Below, in pieces: positions 16,024 to 22,487 of a DNA stretch of 23,946 nucleotides. The translations under genes were made by a program, and so were the position numbers. The stretch's first letter is position 1, and each line of letters begins with the position of its first letter. A model generated the notes under the pieces. It saw only the letters and a program-made list of their open reading frames with translations, was not told where the DNA came from and did not search any database. The stretch lies in assembly GCA_964534175.1 (NCBI GenBank), contig CAZHNS010000032.1, forward strand, positions 1 through 23,946, written 5' to 3'. This DNA is from JAFGHJ01 sp964534175. GTDB lineage: Bacteria > Hydrothermota > UBA3072.

Positions 16024-16048
16024 CATAAAAATAGATTTATGTCACCTT
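16011..16048 (-). terminator. strong terminator of the polytopic membrane protein gene, convergent
   Basis: A perfect 13-bp inverted repeat, AAGGTGACATAAA (16017-16029) and TTTATGTCACCTT (16036-16048), with a 6-nt loop. On the minus strand it is followed by ATTTTTT (16010-16016), so it should end the transcript of the gene at 16075. On the plus strand the same stem contains the stop codon of the gene ending at 16023, with only AAAA after it. Confidence 0.85.
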
Positions 16049-16074
16049 AAAACTCACCGAACTCTTTAGAATCA

Positions 16075-17235
16075 CTACTTTTTCTTTTTCTCTTTCTTCT
16101 TTGTAACCTTTTTAGCCCTTTTTTTCGTTTCTTTTTCCTCTTCTTCCTCAAACTCCTCACCGAACAGTTCTTCTTTTTCTTCGAGAAGATTTTTGCTATC
16201 TTTGATTTTAACCAGAATTGTATAAATCAAAGTCTGTCCGGATCCCTGAATAGCCATTGCATATCCTAGAATGATGAACGCAACCAGGTAAAAAGTTATC
16301 CCCATAAGGAAACTCCCCACGAGGGTAGACTTAGCTATTCCTTCGGTTAAGAAAGGACTCTGAGGGAATAACAGCGACGGGAACCATTTCGCAAGCACAA
16401 GAGGGAAGAAATTAGGCATATATAAATACCATTTAGCGTTCTTCCACATAATAGTCCAATCATCTGAAGCCCATTGCCTTATAACCAAATTGGCTAGGGA
16501 AACAGCCATTTTAGAAAGATAAGCAAAAACGAAAACACAGACAATAGCGGTTAACAGAAGAAGCAGTTCCCACAAAATAAATCTCCATGCCTGATCGTTA
16601 ATAACTGAAAAAGCTTCAAAAACAGTATCGAACGTGTCGCTGTCAGTGGTAGATACTACTGCCGGAGCAATAAGAAGTACGACTCCCGCGACAATAGTAA
16701 GATAAACAATAAAGAAGGCACCTGCTATCAAAGGAAACGAGAACAAACCTATGAAAACAGGCCCCACAGCCGGAATCCTAAATATTAACCCCATCACAAG
16801 TCCGACAACTAACAAAACTAATATAATAATTGCAAGAAATATCGGAGAACCGAAGGCTCCTTTCCAGTTTTTTCGCGCAAAAGCCCATGCTTCCCTTCCT
16901 TCATAGAATTCATCTCCCTTCAACTGCTCAAAAGTAATTTTGGATATAGCCGTAAGAGTCACAAGATAAAAGAACAATGCAATAAGACACGCTATCGCAT
17001 AAATTATGCCTCCGATCAAACTAAGATTACCTTGAACAAAGGGAGCAGGAATAAATCTATAGGTCTGCCAGACTTCGGCAATCTGCCAGCCTGAAACCAT
17101 TAGAGCAACATAGGACAAAACACTATAAATCAGGGCACCGTAAAATAAACCTTTTACTGCAACGCCTATTTTTCTGGGAGAAAAGCCCAAACGCCCTGCT
17201 CGAAACACATCTTGCCAACTATAGTGAAGTTCCAT
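16075..17235 (-). CDS. polytopic inner-membrane protein with charged C-terminal tail, unknown family
   Basis: 386 residues from ATG 17235, which has AAAAGGAGGG 5 nt upstream; a longer in-frame start at 17301 would lie across the promoter and is rejected. About seven membrane segments (roughly 26-48, 72-98, 125-150, 155-195 as two, 222-250, 310-338). The tail is highly charged: an acidic stretch (EEFEEEEEKE) followed by a lysine-rich end (KKRAKKVTKKKEKKKK). I do not recognise the family and see no transport or enzyme signature. It is a single-gene unit with its own promoter and a strong terminator. The basic tail could bind membrane phosphates, ribosomes or nucleic acid, but this is speculation. 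Confidence 0.8.
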   Translation of the reverse strand: MELHYSWQDVFRAGRLGFSPRKIGVAVKGLFYGALIYSVLSYVALMVSGWQIAEVWQTYRFIPAPFVQGNLSLIGGIIYAIACLIALFFYLVTLTAISKITFEQLKGDEFYEGREAWAFARKNWKGAFGSPIFLAIIILVLLVVGLVMGLIFRIPAVGPVFIGLFSFPLIAGAFFIVYLTIVAGVVLLIAPAVVSTTDSDTFDTVFEAFSVINDQAWRFILWELLLLLTAIVCVFVFAYLSKMAVSLANLVIRQWASDDWTIMWKNAKWYLYMPNFFPLVLAKWFPSLLFPQSPFLTEGIAKSTLVGSFLMGITFYLVAFIILGYAMAIQGSGQTLIYTILVKIKDSKNLLEEKEELFGEEFEEEEEKETKKRAKKVTKKKEKKKK

Positions 17236-17254
17236 TTTCCCTCCTTTTAAAAAA

Positions 17255-17282
17255 AGGATACAGGTATTTTTACAGATGTCAA
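17255..17282 (-). promoter_or_regulatory. promoter of the polytopic membrane protein gene
   Basis: Minus strand TTGACA (17277-17282), 16-bp spacer, TATCCT (17255-17260). Initiation near 17248 leaves a leader of about 13 nt holding the AAGGAGG site. Confidence 0.7.
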
Positions 17283-17430
17283 GGGTGTTTTTTCGGCACA
17301 ATTTTTTCCAAATTTAAAGCAGCTTAAATTCCATTCTTCTGATTTTGCTTACTTGCAAAGCTTTCAGAGGGGAAATAAATTAGACACTCACAAACCTAAT
17401 CCATGAAGTTGTAAATAAGAAAGAGCATTC

Positions 17431-17455
17431 ACAAAAATCCAGAGATGTTTCTCTG
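17431..17455 (-). terminator. terminator of the exported-protein operon
   Basis: Minus strand CAGAGA, loop AACA, TCTCTG (17440-17455), followed by GGATTTTTGT. It lies 38 nt after the stop of the gene ending at 17493. The stem is short (6 bp), so the efficiency is uncertain. Confidence 0.5.
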
Positions 17456-17482
17456 TCGGCTATCCGCCTTCCGTCGCCCGTA
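17456..17482. repeat. intergenic short-period repeat fragment, locus 6
   Basis: A 7-bp-period GC-rich stretch (TCGGCTA, TCCGCCT, TCCGTCG). It shares the word CTATCCGCC with the 7-bp module at 18898-18936 of locus 4, and is placed between a stop codon and a terminator hairpin. Confidence 0.4.
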
Positions 17483-17492
17483 AAAATTTTTA

Positions 17493-18065
17493 TCAATATA
17501 TATTAAATTTCAATCCGAATATAATGCCGGGGTTTCCATCAAAATTGGCGACGGTTTCTCCGTAATATCTGGAAAAATAAAACATCAAAAAATCATCAAT
17601 TTCCATAAAGCATGCTAACCTATTAGAGAAGTACCATTCAACGCCTAATCCGGCGCTTGAATAAAGATAGAAAGAAGAGAACTCCTCGTAGTAGCTACTT
17701 CCACCATTGTAAGAGGCGCTTAGTCCCAAAAGAGCATAGAGTGAAACATTATTGCCAGGAAAGTACAGCAATGCATCTACCCTGCTATACGGATAGCCAT
17801 ACGAATAGGAATTAATCGAGAAATCTTCATATTCGAAATCCAGCGAACCAAGACAAACTCTTAACCCTAAACGGGACGAGGGATTCACAGTTATACTCAA
17901 TTTGTATCGCTTATACCATTCGTGATAAGCCGGATGCACATTAGATAAGGAGAGCTCAACTTTTGGCCTTGAGTACAGGGGGACAGCAAACACCAAAAAA
18001 AAGAGAACAGAAACAACCAGAGACTTGATTTTTAAATTTTTAAACTTTTTCTTTTTGCTGTACAT
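17493..18065 (-). CDS. probable outer-membrane beta-barrel protein
   Basis: 190 residues. Basic N-terminus and hydrophobic core (about 12-30) with a plausible signal-peptidase site after residue 32 (PLYS-RPK). The rest alternates polar and aromatic residues in short strands (Tyr/Ser/Phe-rich, e.g. SINSYSYGYPYSRVDALLYF, SLYALLGLSASYNGG, LYSSAGLGVEWYFS) and ends FGLKFNIY, an aromatic terminal strand as in small outer-membrane barrels of about eight strands. AAAGGAAG lies 9 nt before the ATG. It follows the gene at 18107 by 41 nt and shares its promoter and the terminator at 17431. No specific family recognised. Confidence 0.75.
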   Translation of the reverse strand: MYSKKKKFKNLKIKSLVVSVLFFLVFAVPLYSRPKVELSLSNVHPAYHEWYKRYKLSITVNPSSRLGLRVCLGSLDFEYEDFSINSYSYGYPYSRVDALLYFPGNNVSLYALLGLSASYNGGSSYYEEFSSFYLYSSAGLGVEWYFSNRLACFMEIDDFLMFYFSRYYGETVANFDGNPGIIFGLKFNIY

Positions 18066-18106
18066 TTTTAAACTTCCTTTTAATAATTCCTCTCACATTA
18101 TACAAA

Positions 18107-18667
18107 TCAAAAACTATATCCAAGCGTTAATCCGTAACTATTTTCTGTCAAATTTATCCGAGGAGCAAGATAAAGACCGCCTTGGTCACGGATTGACTGA
18201 TTGTATTTCTCAACGGCATCCGGGCAGGTCCAAATATCATATATTCCGGACGCTAAAATACCTATACCAGCACCTCCAATTACCGCCGTACCAATTATCG
18301 CCCCCCCAATATCATCTATACCATAAGAAGATATAACACCAACGACGACTAAAAACCCCAATCCTGCGATTCCAGCCCGGAGACCGATAGATGCAAACCC
18401 TCTCATATAATTACCCGCATAAAAATGACCCACACTCGGACCGACAAGGACTCCCGTAATGCATAAACCGATACCGGTCGCCCCCAAAAACTCATGCGTC
18501 TCACCCACAGCAGAAGTAACTATAAGAGGCACGCTGGGAAGAATCATCGAACCCATAGACCAATACACTGCAGTAGTAGGATCCTTCAACTTAAACGTTT
18601 CTCCTTCAGAGGTATAGGACAAACAAAAAACAAATAACATTACAAAAACTATCATTTTACGTTTCAT
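18107..18667 (-). CDS. exported glycine-rich membrane protein of unknown function
   Basis: 186 residues. Signal peptide about 1-22 (MKRKMIVFVMLFVFCLSYTS). Two to four glycine-rich hydrophobic helices follow (about 35-50, 60-78, 90-112, 118-140). The motif PSVGHFYAGNYMRG (77-90) resembles the P-G-x-G-x-x-Y motif of DUF5683-like small membrane proteins; this is a weak match. The C-terminus (GLYLAPRINLTENSYGLTLGYSF) looks like a terminal beta strand. GGAGGG precedes the ATG. First gene of a two-gene operon with the barrel protein, driven by a perfect TATAAT promoter whose leader is shared with the distant gene at 21090. Confidence 0.75.
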   Translation of the reverse strand: MKRKMIVFVMLFVFCLSYTSEGETFKLKDPTTAVYWSMGSMILPSVPLIVTSAVGETHEFLGATGIGLCITGVLVGPSVGHFYAGNYMRGFASIGLRAGIAGLGFLVVVGVISSYGIDDIGGAIIGTAVIGGAGIGILASGIYDIWTCPDAVEKYNQSIRDQGGLYLAPRINLTENSYGLTLGYSF

Positions 18668-18726
18668 AATAATCCCTCCAGTTCAATTTATTTTAATTAA
18701 AAACCCTGCCTAATTATTTACTTAAC

Positions 18727-18778
18727 AAAGAACTCTGTTATACAAAGCATTATAATAATTTTTTTAATTTTGTCAAGG
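18727..18778 (-). promoter_or_regulatory. promoter plus conserved leader, copy A
   Basis: Minus strand TTGACA (18771-18776), 16-bp spacer, TATAAT (18749-18754). The following 22 nt (GCTTT..ATAACAGAGT.CTTT) match copy B at 21387-21438 at 19 of 22 positions, and the whole 52-bp block at 45 of 52 without gaps. In this copy TAACAGAG and CTTTGTTA form a near-palindrome just after the expected start site, a possible operator. Confidence 0.8.
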
Positions 18779-18790
18779 GGGGAAATAGAT

Positions 18791-18980
18791 TAGAATTTAG
18801 AAGTCAGGAGTTGGAACCCAGAACCCCTACCCACAACCCAAAAAATTAATCCCACGCAAAGCGCACTGAGACACAGATAATTGAAGTGCTTCCAAGCCTA
18901 TCCGCCGTCAGCCGTGAGCGGAAAGCCGATAGCTGTTAATTTCTTGACTCACGACGCTCGACGCGCAACCCATGACCCAT
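18791..18980. repeat. intergenic short-period repeat cassette, locus 4
   Basis: This fills the space between two divergent promoters (spacer 18668-19059). Seven consecutive 7-bp units drift from TAGAAGT to ACAACCC (18791-18839); three 9-bp units of the type CACGCAAAG / CGCACTGAG (18853-18879); five 7-bp units of the type NAGCCGT (18902-18936); five 7-bp units of the type GACTCAN / GACCCAT (18946-18980). The order of modules resembles locus 2. No ORF or RNA gene is seen in the stretch. Confidence 0.72.
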
Positions 18981-19004
18981 TTCAACGCTTAACCCTATTG
19001 ATAC

Positions 19005-19032
19005 TTGACATCTGAGATAGGTGTAGTATTGT
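19005..19032 (+). promoter_or_regulatory. promoter of the GH5 gene
   Basis: TTGACA (19005-19010), 16-bp spacer, -10 TATTGT (19027-19032). An alternative -10 TATAGT at 19032-19037 would need a 21-bp spacer. The leader then carries TGAGGAGG before the ATG at 19060. Confidence 0.65.
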
Positions 19033-19059
19033 ATAGTAATATTGCCTGAGGAGGAAAAT

Positions 19060-21084
19060 ATGCGAAGGATAGTGTTAATTTCTTTTTTATTCATTTTTTT
19101 CGTAGTTCCTGCAGTTTATTCTCAAGGATTTCTGAAAACAGACAATAAAAAAATAGTAAACGGGGGTGGAAGTGAAGTTCTTTTAAAGGGAATGGGGCTT
19201 GGAGGCTGGATGTTGCAGGAAGGGTATATGCTTAAAACCTCATCATTCGGAAATACTCAGCATGAATTAAGAGACACAATTGAAGCGCTAATAGGCACAG
19301 CAAACACCGATACTTTTTACGATGCATGGTTAGCTAATCATTGCAGGAAAATAGATATTGACTCTTTAGCTTCCTGGGGGTTTAATTCTGTCCGGCTGCC
19401 AATGCATTATAATTTATTCACCCTCCCTATTGAAGAAGAACCAGTGCCTTATGAAAACACATGGCTAGAAAAAGGGTTTGAATTAACTGACAGTCTACTC
19501 TCCTGGTGCGAAGCAAATAATATGTACTTAATACTTGATTTACACGCCGCTCCCGGAGGGCAGGGTCACGATGCCGCGATAGCAGATTATGATCCGACAA
19601 AACCTTCTTTATGGGAAAGCGAAGAAAATAGAGCGAAAACAGTCTCTTTATGGCATAAATTGGCAGAGAGATATGCTGACGAACCCTGGATTGGCGGATA
19701 CGATCTTTTAAATGAGCCAAATTGGGAATTGCCAGGCAATACTCTTCTAAAAGAACTATACTTAGAAATAACAGATTCTATACGTACAGTAGATACTAAT
19801 CATATTATTTTTATCGAAGGAAACTGGTTCGCGACTGATTTCGGAGGTCTAACACCTCCCTGGGATAGCAATATGGTATATAGCTTCCATAAATATTGGA
19901 ATTATAATAATCAGAGCGCAATACAATGGATGTTGGATATGCGCAACGATTATAATATACCGATTTGGAGCGGAGAATCAGGTGAAAATTCTAATACCTG
20001 GTTTAGAGATGCTATTAAGCTTTTTGAAGATTACGGTATTGGCTGGGCATGGTGGCCGCTAAAAAAGATCGATAATATTTCAGGTCCATTGTCCATAACA
20101 AGAACAGAAGAGTATCAAACATTATTGGATTATTGGGAAGGCAGCGGCAGTGAGCCCTCAGCGGCGTTTGCCAAAGCAGCATTAATGGATTTAACGGAAA
20201 AGTTACAGCTTGAAAATTGCACATATCATTTGGATGTTATCGATGCTATGTTTCGTCAGGTGCAAACCAACGAAACAAAACTTTACGAAGAACATCATGT
20301 CCCGGGTTTAATTTTTGCCCCAGATTTTGATTTGGGGCGGAATAACTATGCGTATTTCGATACAGATACTGGTAATTATACCGGTATCCCAGGCAACTAT
20401 ACACTTTATAATAGTGGTGAGTCCTATAGGAACGATGGAGTAGACATAGAACCCTGTGCGGATAATGCTGGTATTACAAATGGTTATAATGTAGGGTGGG
20501 TGGTACCGGGAGAATGGATGAATTACACCGTCTTTTCAGACACCGTTCCCGGCACGTACGACGTGAATTACCGTGTAGCTTCTGCTGAGAGTGGAGGAAC
20601 ATTAAAGCTTATATTAATTGACGGCGAAGATAGTTCAGACCTGCATACGGTAACTGTACCGGAAACAGGAGGCTGGCAAAATTGGCAAACAGTTAGCGAA
20701 TCGGCAGATTTTCCTTCAGGAGATTTCACCTTAAGATTAGAAATAATCGATGGGGTGTTCAATGTAAATTGGTTTATGGCAGAATTTATCAGTGCAGTTG
20801 AAGAGAAAAAAGAAGGGGCACTTAAAAATAAATTATACCAGAATACCCCAAATCCATTTTATGCTGCCACTGATATTAAATTCAGTTTAAAAAACCCGTC
20901 TCCGGTAACATTAAAAATTTACAATCTCATCGGCCAAGAAGTTGAGACTCTCATAGACGAAGAATTATCTCCCGGAATATATACTGCTAAATGGAGTCCA
21001 AAAAATATACCAAGTGGGTTATATTTTTGTAGATTAGAAGCTGGCAAGTTTACTGAGATAAAAAAAATTATATTGACTCGTTAG
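19060..21084 (+). CDS. secreted GH5 beta-glucanase with CBM6 and T9SS sorting domain
   Basis: 674 residues. The ATG at 19060 follows TGAGGAGG; the in-frame TTG at 19042 lies in front of that site and is rejected. Signal peptide 1-21 (AVYS-QG). GH5 catalytic domain about 24-350: GMGLGGWM near 45, acid/base E219 in LLNEPNW, HKYW at 277-280 and nucleophile E306 in IWSGESGE, in the style of endo- or exo-beta-glucanases (BglC-like). A helical linker (about 360-420) leads to a CBM6-type carbohydrate-binding domain (about 426-578; GWVVPGEWMNYTV, YRVAS, NVNWF). Type A T9SS sorting domain about 590-674 (LYQNTPNPF, IYNLIGQEV, SGLYFCRL, KKIILTR). Expected to be exported to the cell surface to cut beta-glucan. 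Its stop lies 5 nt from the convergent DUF2007 gene. Confidence 0.92.
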   Translation: MRRIVLISFLFIFFVVPAVYSQGFLKTDNKKIVNGGGSEVLLKGMGLGGWMLQEGYMLKTSSFGNTQHELRDTIEALIGTANTDTFYDAWLANHCRKIDIDSLASWGFNSVRLPMHYNLFTLPIEEEPVPYENTWLEKGFELTDSLLSWCEANNMYLILDLHAAPGGQGHDAAIADYDPTKPSLWESEENRAKTVSLWHKLAERYADEPWIGGYDLLNEPNWELPGNTLLKELYLEITDSIRTVDTNHIIFIEGNWFATDFGGLTPPWDSNMVYSFHKYWNYNNQSAIQWMLDMRNDYNIPIWSGESGENSNTWFRDAIKLFEDYGIGWAWWPLKKIDNISGPLSITRTEEYQTLLDYWEGSGSEPSAAFAKAALMDLTEKLQLENCTYHLDVIDAMFRQVQTNETKLYEEHHVPGLIFAPDFDLGRNNYAYFDTDTGNYTGIPGNYTLYNSGESYRNDGVDIEPCADNAGITNGYNVGWVVPGEWMNYTVFSDTVPGTYDVNYRVASAESGGTLKLILIDGEDSSDLHTVTVPETGGWQNWQTVSESADFPSGDFTLRLEIIDGVFNVNWFMAEFISAVEEKKEGALKNKLYQNTPNPFYAATDIKFSLKNPSPVTLKIYNLIGQEVETLIDEELSPGIYTAKWSPKNIPSGLYFCRLEAGKFTEIKKIILTR

Positions 21085-21089
21085 CGGAA

Positions 21090-21314
21090 TTAGTCAAAGG
21101 GTTCGCCATTTAATATTCTAAGTGCCCGAACAGCATCTTCCCTTCTCACCTGAAGCTTTATTTCTGAAGTTTCAACAAAGTGCTTATCTAACGGCTTTAC
21201 AAGCATTTCATGGGGCAGAAAGCACTCTATACCTTCCGACTCAATTCTGGACGCCATTAAATACGCGTCCAGAAACCGGTTAAATTTTCCAATTGTTATA
21301 AATTCCATTCCCAT
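21090..21314 (-). CDS. DUF2007 family small protein
   Basis: 74 residues, cytoplasmic. The pattern FNRFLDAYLMASRIESEGIECFLPHE ... IKLQVRREDAVRALRIL is the DUF2007 (putative signal-transducing, PII-like fold) signature: a short beta-alpha-beta unit found alone or fused to zinc ribbons. The molecular role is not established. AAAGGAT lies 6-7 nt before the ATG at 21314; a second ATG at 21308 is possible. It is a single-gene unit behind a promoter and leader nearly identical to that at 18727-18778, and it ends 5 nt from the convergent GH5 gene with no terminator between. Confidence 0.83.
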   Translation of the reverse strand: MGMEFITIGKFNRFLDAYLMASRIESEGIECFLPHEMLVKPLDKHFVETSEIKLQVRREDAVRALRILNGEPFD

Positions 21315-21386
21315 AATTCAATCCTTTAAACATCCCTTTTCTCTTAACTCTCATTATTTTTCACGCCTAAATCATCTTAATAAAAA

Positions 21387-21438
21387 AAAGTACTCTGTTA
21401 TTTAAAGCATAATAATCATTTTTTAGATTTTGTCAAGG
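21387..21438 (-). promoter_or_regulatory. promoter plus conserved leader, copy B
   Basis: Minus strand TTGACA (21431-21436), 16-bp spacer, TATTAT (21409-21414), followed by the conserved leader block also seen at 18727-18778. The rest of the leader (21315-21386) is AT-rich with no obvious structure, apart from TTAAG and TTAGGC words also found downstream of copy A. Confidence 0.78.
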
Positions 21439-21499
21439 TTGTTTTCTTAATTAGACCCAAAAAAGCTCAAAAAGTTTCATTTTACGTGAAGTTTTAATT

Positions 21500-21686
21500 C
21501 GCGCAGAGACACGGAAAACGAAAACAGTCTCGAGTCCAGAGTCATGAGTCACTAGTCAAAAAAGAACATTGGGAAAAAGGATGACGCAGACGTCAGACCA
21601 TAAAAACAACGAGCTACGAACCAGGAACAACACACTAAAATCTAAAAACCAATCGACCACTAAACGATTTAACTACTTAACTTATC
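21500..21686. repeat. intergenic short-period repeat cassette, locus 5, running into a gene end
   Basis: 9-bp units of the type CGCGCAGAG / ACACGGAAA (21500-21526); four 7-bp units in the antisense orientation, GAGTCAN (21532-21559), matching loci 2 and 4; 7-bp units of the type ACGAACC (21609-21636); five 8-bp units (21647-21686) that on the minus strand read NGTTAAAT-like, matching locus 3 in reverse. The last units overlap the final codons and stop of the QueG-like gene. It occupies most of the 21315-21668 spacer. A short ORF across it is not a gene. Confidence 0.7.
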
Positions 21687-22394
21687 CGAAGGATTTCCCC
21701 CATAAGGGCATGCATATAAGCACATACCGCATACCGCGTATCTTCTACTTTCTTCCAGTTCTTTAAAATAATTCCGGCATCTTATAAAATCAAAACGAGC
21801 TTCCCGGGCTTCTCCCAACACATAGTTTTTTCCCGTGAATGCCTCGACCGGGCATATCTCTACACATTCTACACAATCGTTACATTGCTGCTCCAGAGGA
21901 TTATCGTTTGTCGCGAAAGGCGCGTTTGTAAGAACCGAAATAAATCTAACCCTGGGTCCGTGTTCTTTTGTAATCAAGAGACAATTTTTCCCTATCCATC
22001 CCAACCCGGCAATGTGGGCAATCATTTTATGAGATACTGTAGGAATGGCCTTTATCTCATCCGTTCTATTAGCGACCGCGATCGGAAGAGTCCTAAAACC
22101 TTTTTGATTCAAATATGATGATAAGGTAGAAGCGATCAAATTTAACCTTTGATTCAGTACATCATATCCGTGAATTTCATATTCACAGGAAACATTGATA
22201 TCGTCCCGCTCTGGCAAAAAATCGACAATCGAATCGGGAATAACTATTCCAATAGAGATTCCACTTTTATAACCTTTAACTATATTGCCGCCGAATTCTA
22301 TTAATTCGTTTTGATAGGATTCTATATCTGCGAATCCTATATAATCGACATAATAAGATTTTAATAAATTTATGATTTCTTTATTCAAGTTCAT
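21669..22394 (-). CDS. QueG-like 4Fe-4S double-cluster protein (COG1600 type), probably not a true QueG
   Basis: 241 residues. The cysteine layout C171-x2-C174-x2-C177-x3-C181-P, C206, C222-x2-C225-x3-C229-P fits the two-cluster domain of epoxyqueuosine reductase, and AGLGWIGKN (129-137) matches the cobalamin/substrate-domain motif. It lacks the C-terminal HEAT-like extension and is much shorter than QueG (over 300 aa). At the position of the catalytic aspartate of the QueG D-T-A-P motif it has K115 (KAIP). It probably belongs to the short QueG-like proteins of anaerobes, whose substrate is unknown; a redox or corrinoid-linked role is possible. It has its own TTGACA/TACAAT promoter and a weak ribosome site. 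The last residues (KLSS) and the stop codon are encoded by an intergenic repeat module. Confidence 0.8.
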   Translation of the reverse strand: MNLNKEIINLLKSYYVDYIGFADIESYQNELIEFGGNIVKGYKSGISIGIVIPDSIVDFLPERDDINVSCEYEIHGYDVLNQRLNLIASTLSSYLNQKGFRTLPIAVANRTDEIKAIPTVSHKMIAHIAGLGWIGKNCLLITKEHGPRVRFISVLTNAPFATNDNPLEQQCNDCVECVEICPVEAFTGKNYVLGEAREARFDFIRCRNYFKELEESRRYAVCGMCLYACPYGGNPSDKLSS

Positions 22395-22418
22395 AAATAA
22401 CTCTAATTAACGATTTTA

Positions 22419-22446
22419 ATTGTAGGCAATTATAAATTTTTGTCAA
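22419..22446 (-). promoter_or_regulatory. promoter of the QueG-like gene
   Basis: Minus strand TTGACA (22441-22446), 16-bp spacer, TACAAT (22419-22424). Initiation near 22412 gives a leader of about 18 nt. Confidence 0.75.
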
Positions 22447-22487
22447 GACAATTTCTCAGCTGTCGACTTTTTTCAAACAAATAATAA

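Noticed and set aside
17236..17301. N-terminal extension of the polytopic membrane protein
   Set aside because: It would cover the TTGACA/TATCCT promoter and the AAGGAGG site that fits the ATG at 17235.
2174..21686. CRISPR array as explanation of the repeated spacer words
   Set aside because: Units are 7-10 bp, contiguous without spacers, degenerate, and no cas gene is present.
21569..21766. Short plus-strand ORF opposite the QueG-like gene end
   Set aside because: It is composed of repeat units and the antisense of a real gene, with no ribosome site.
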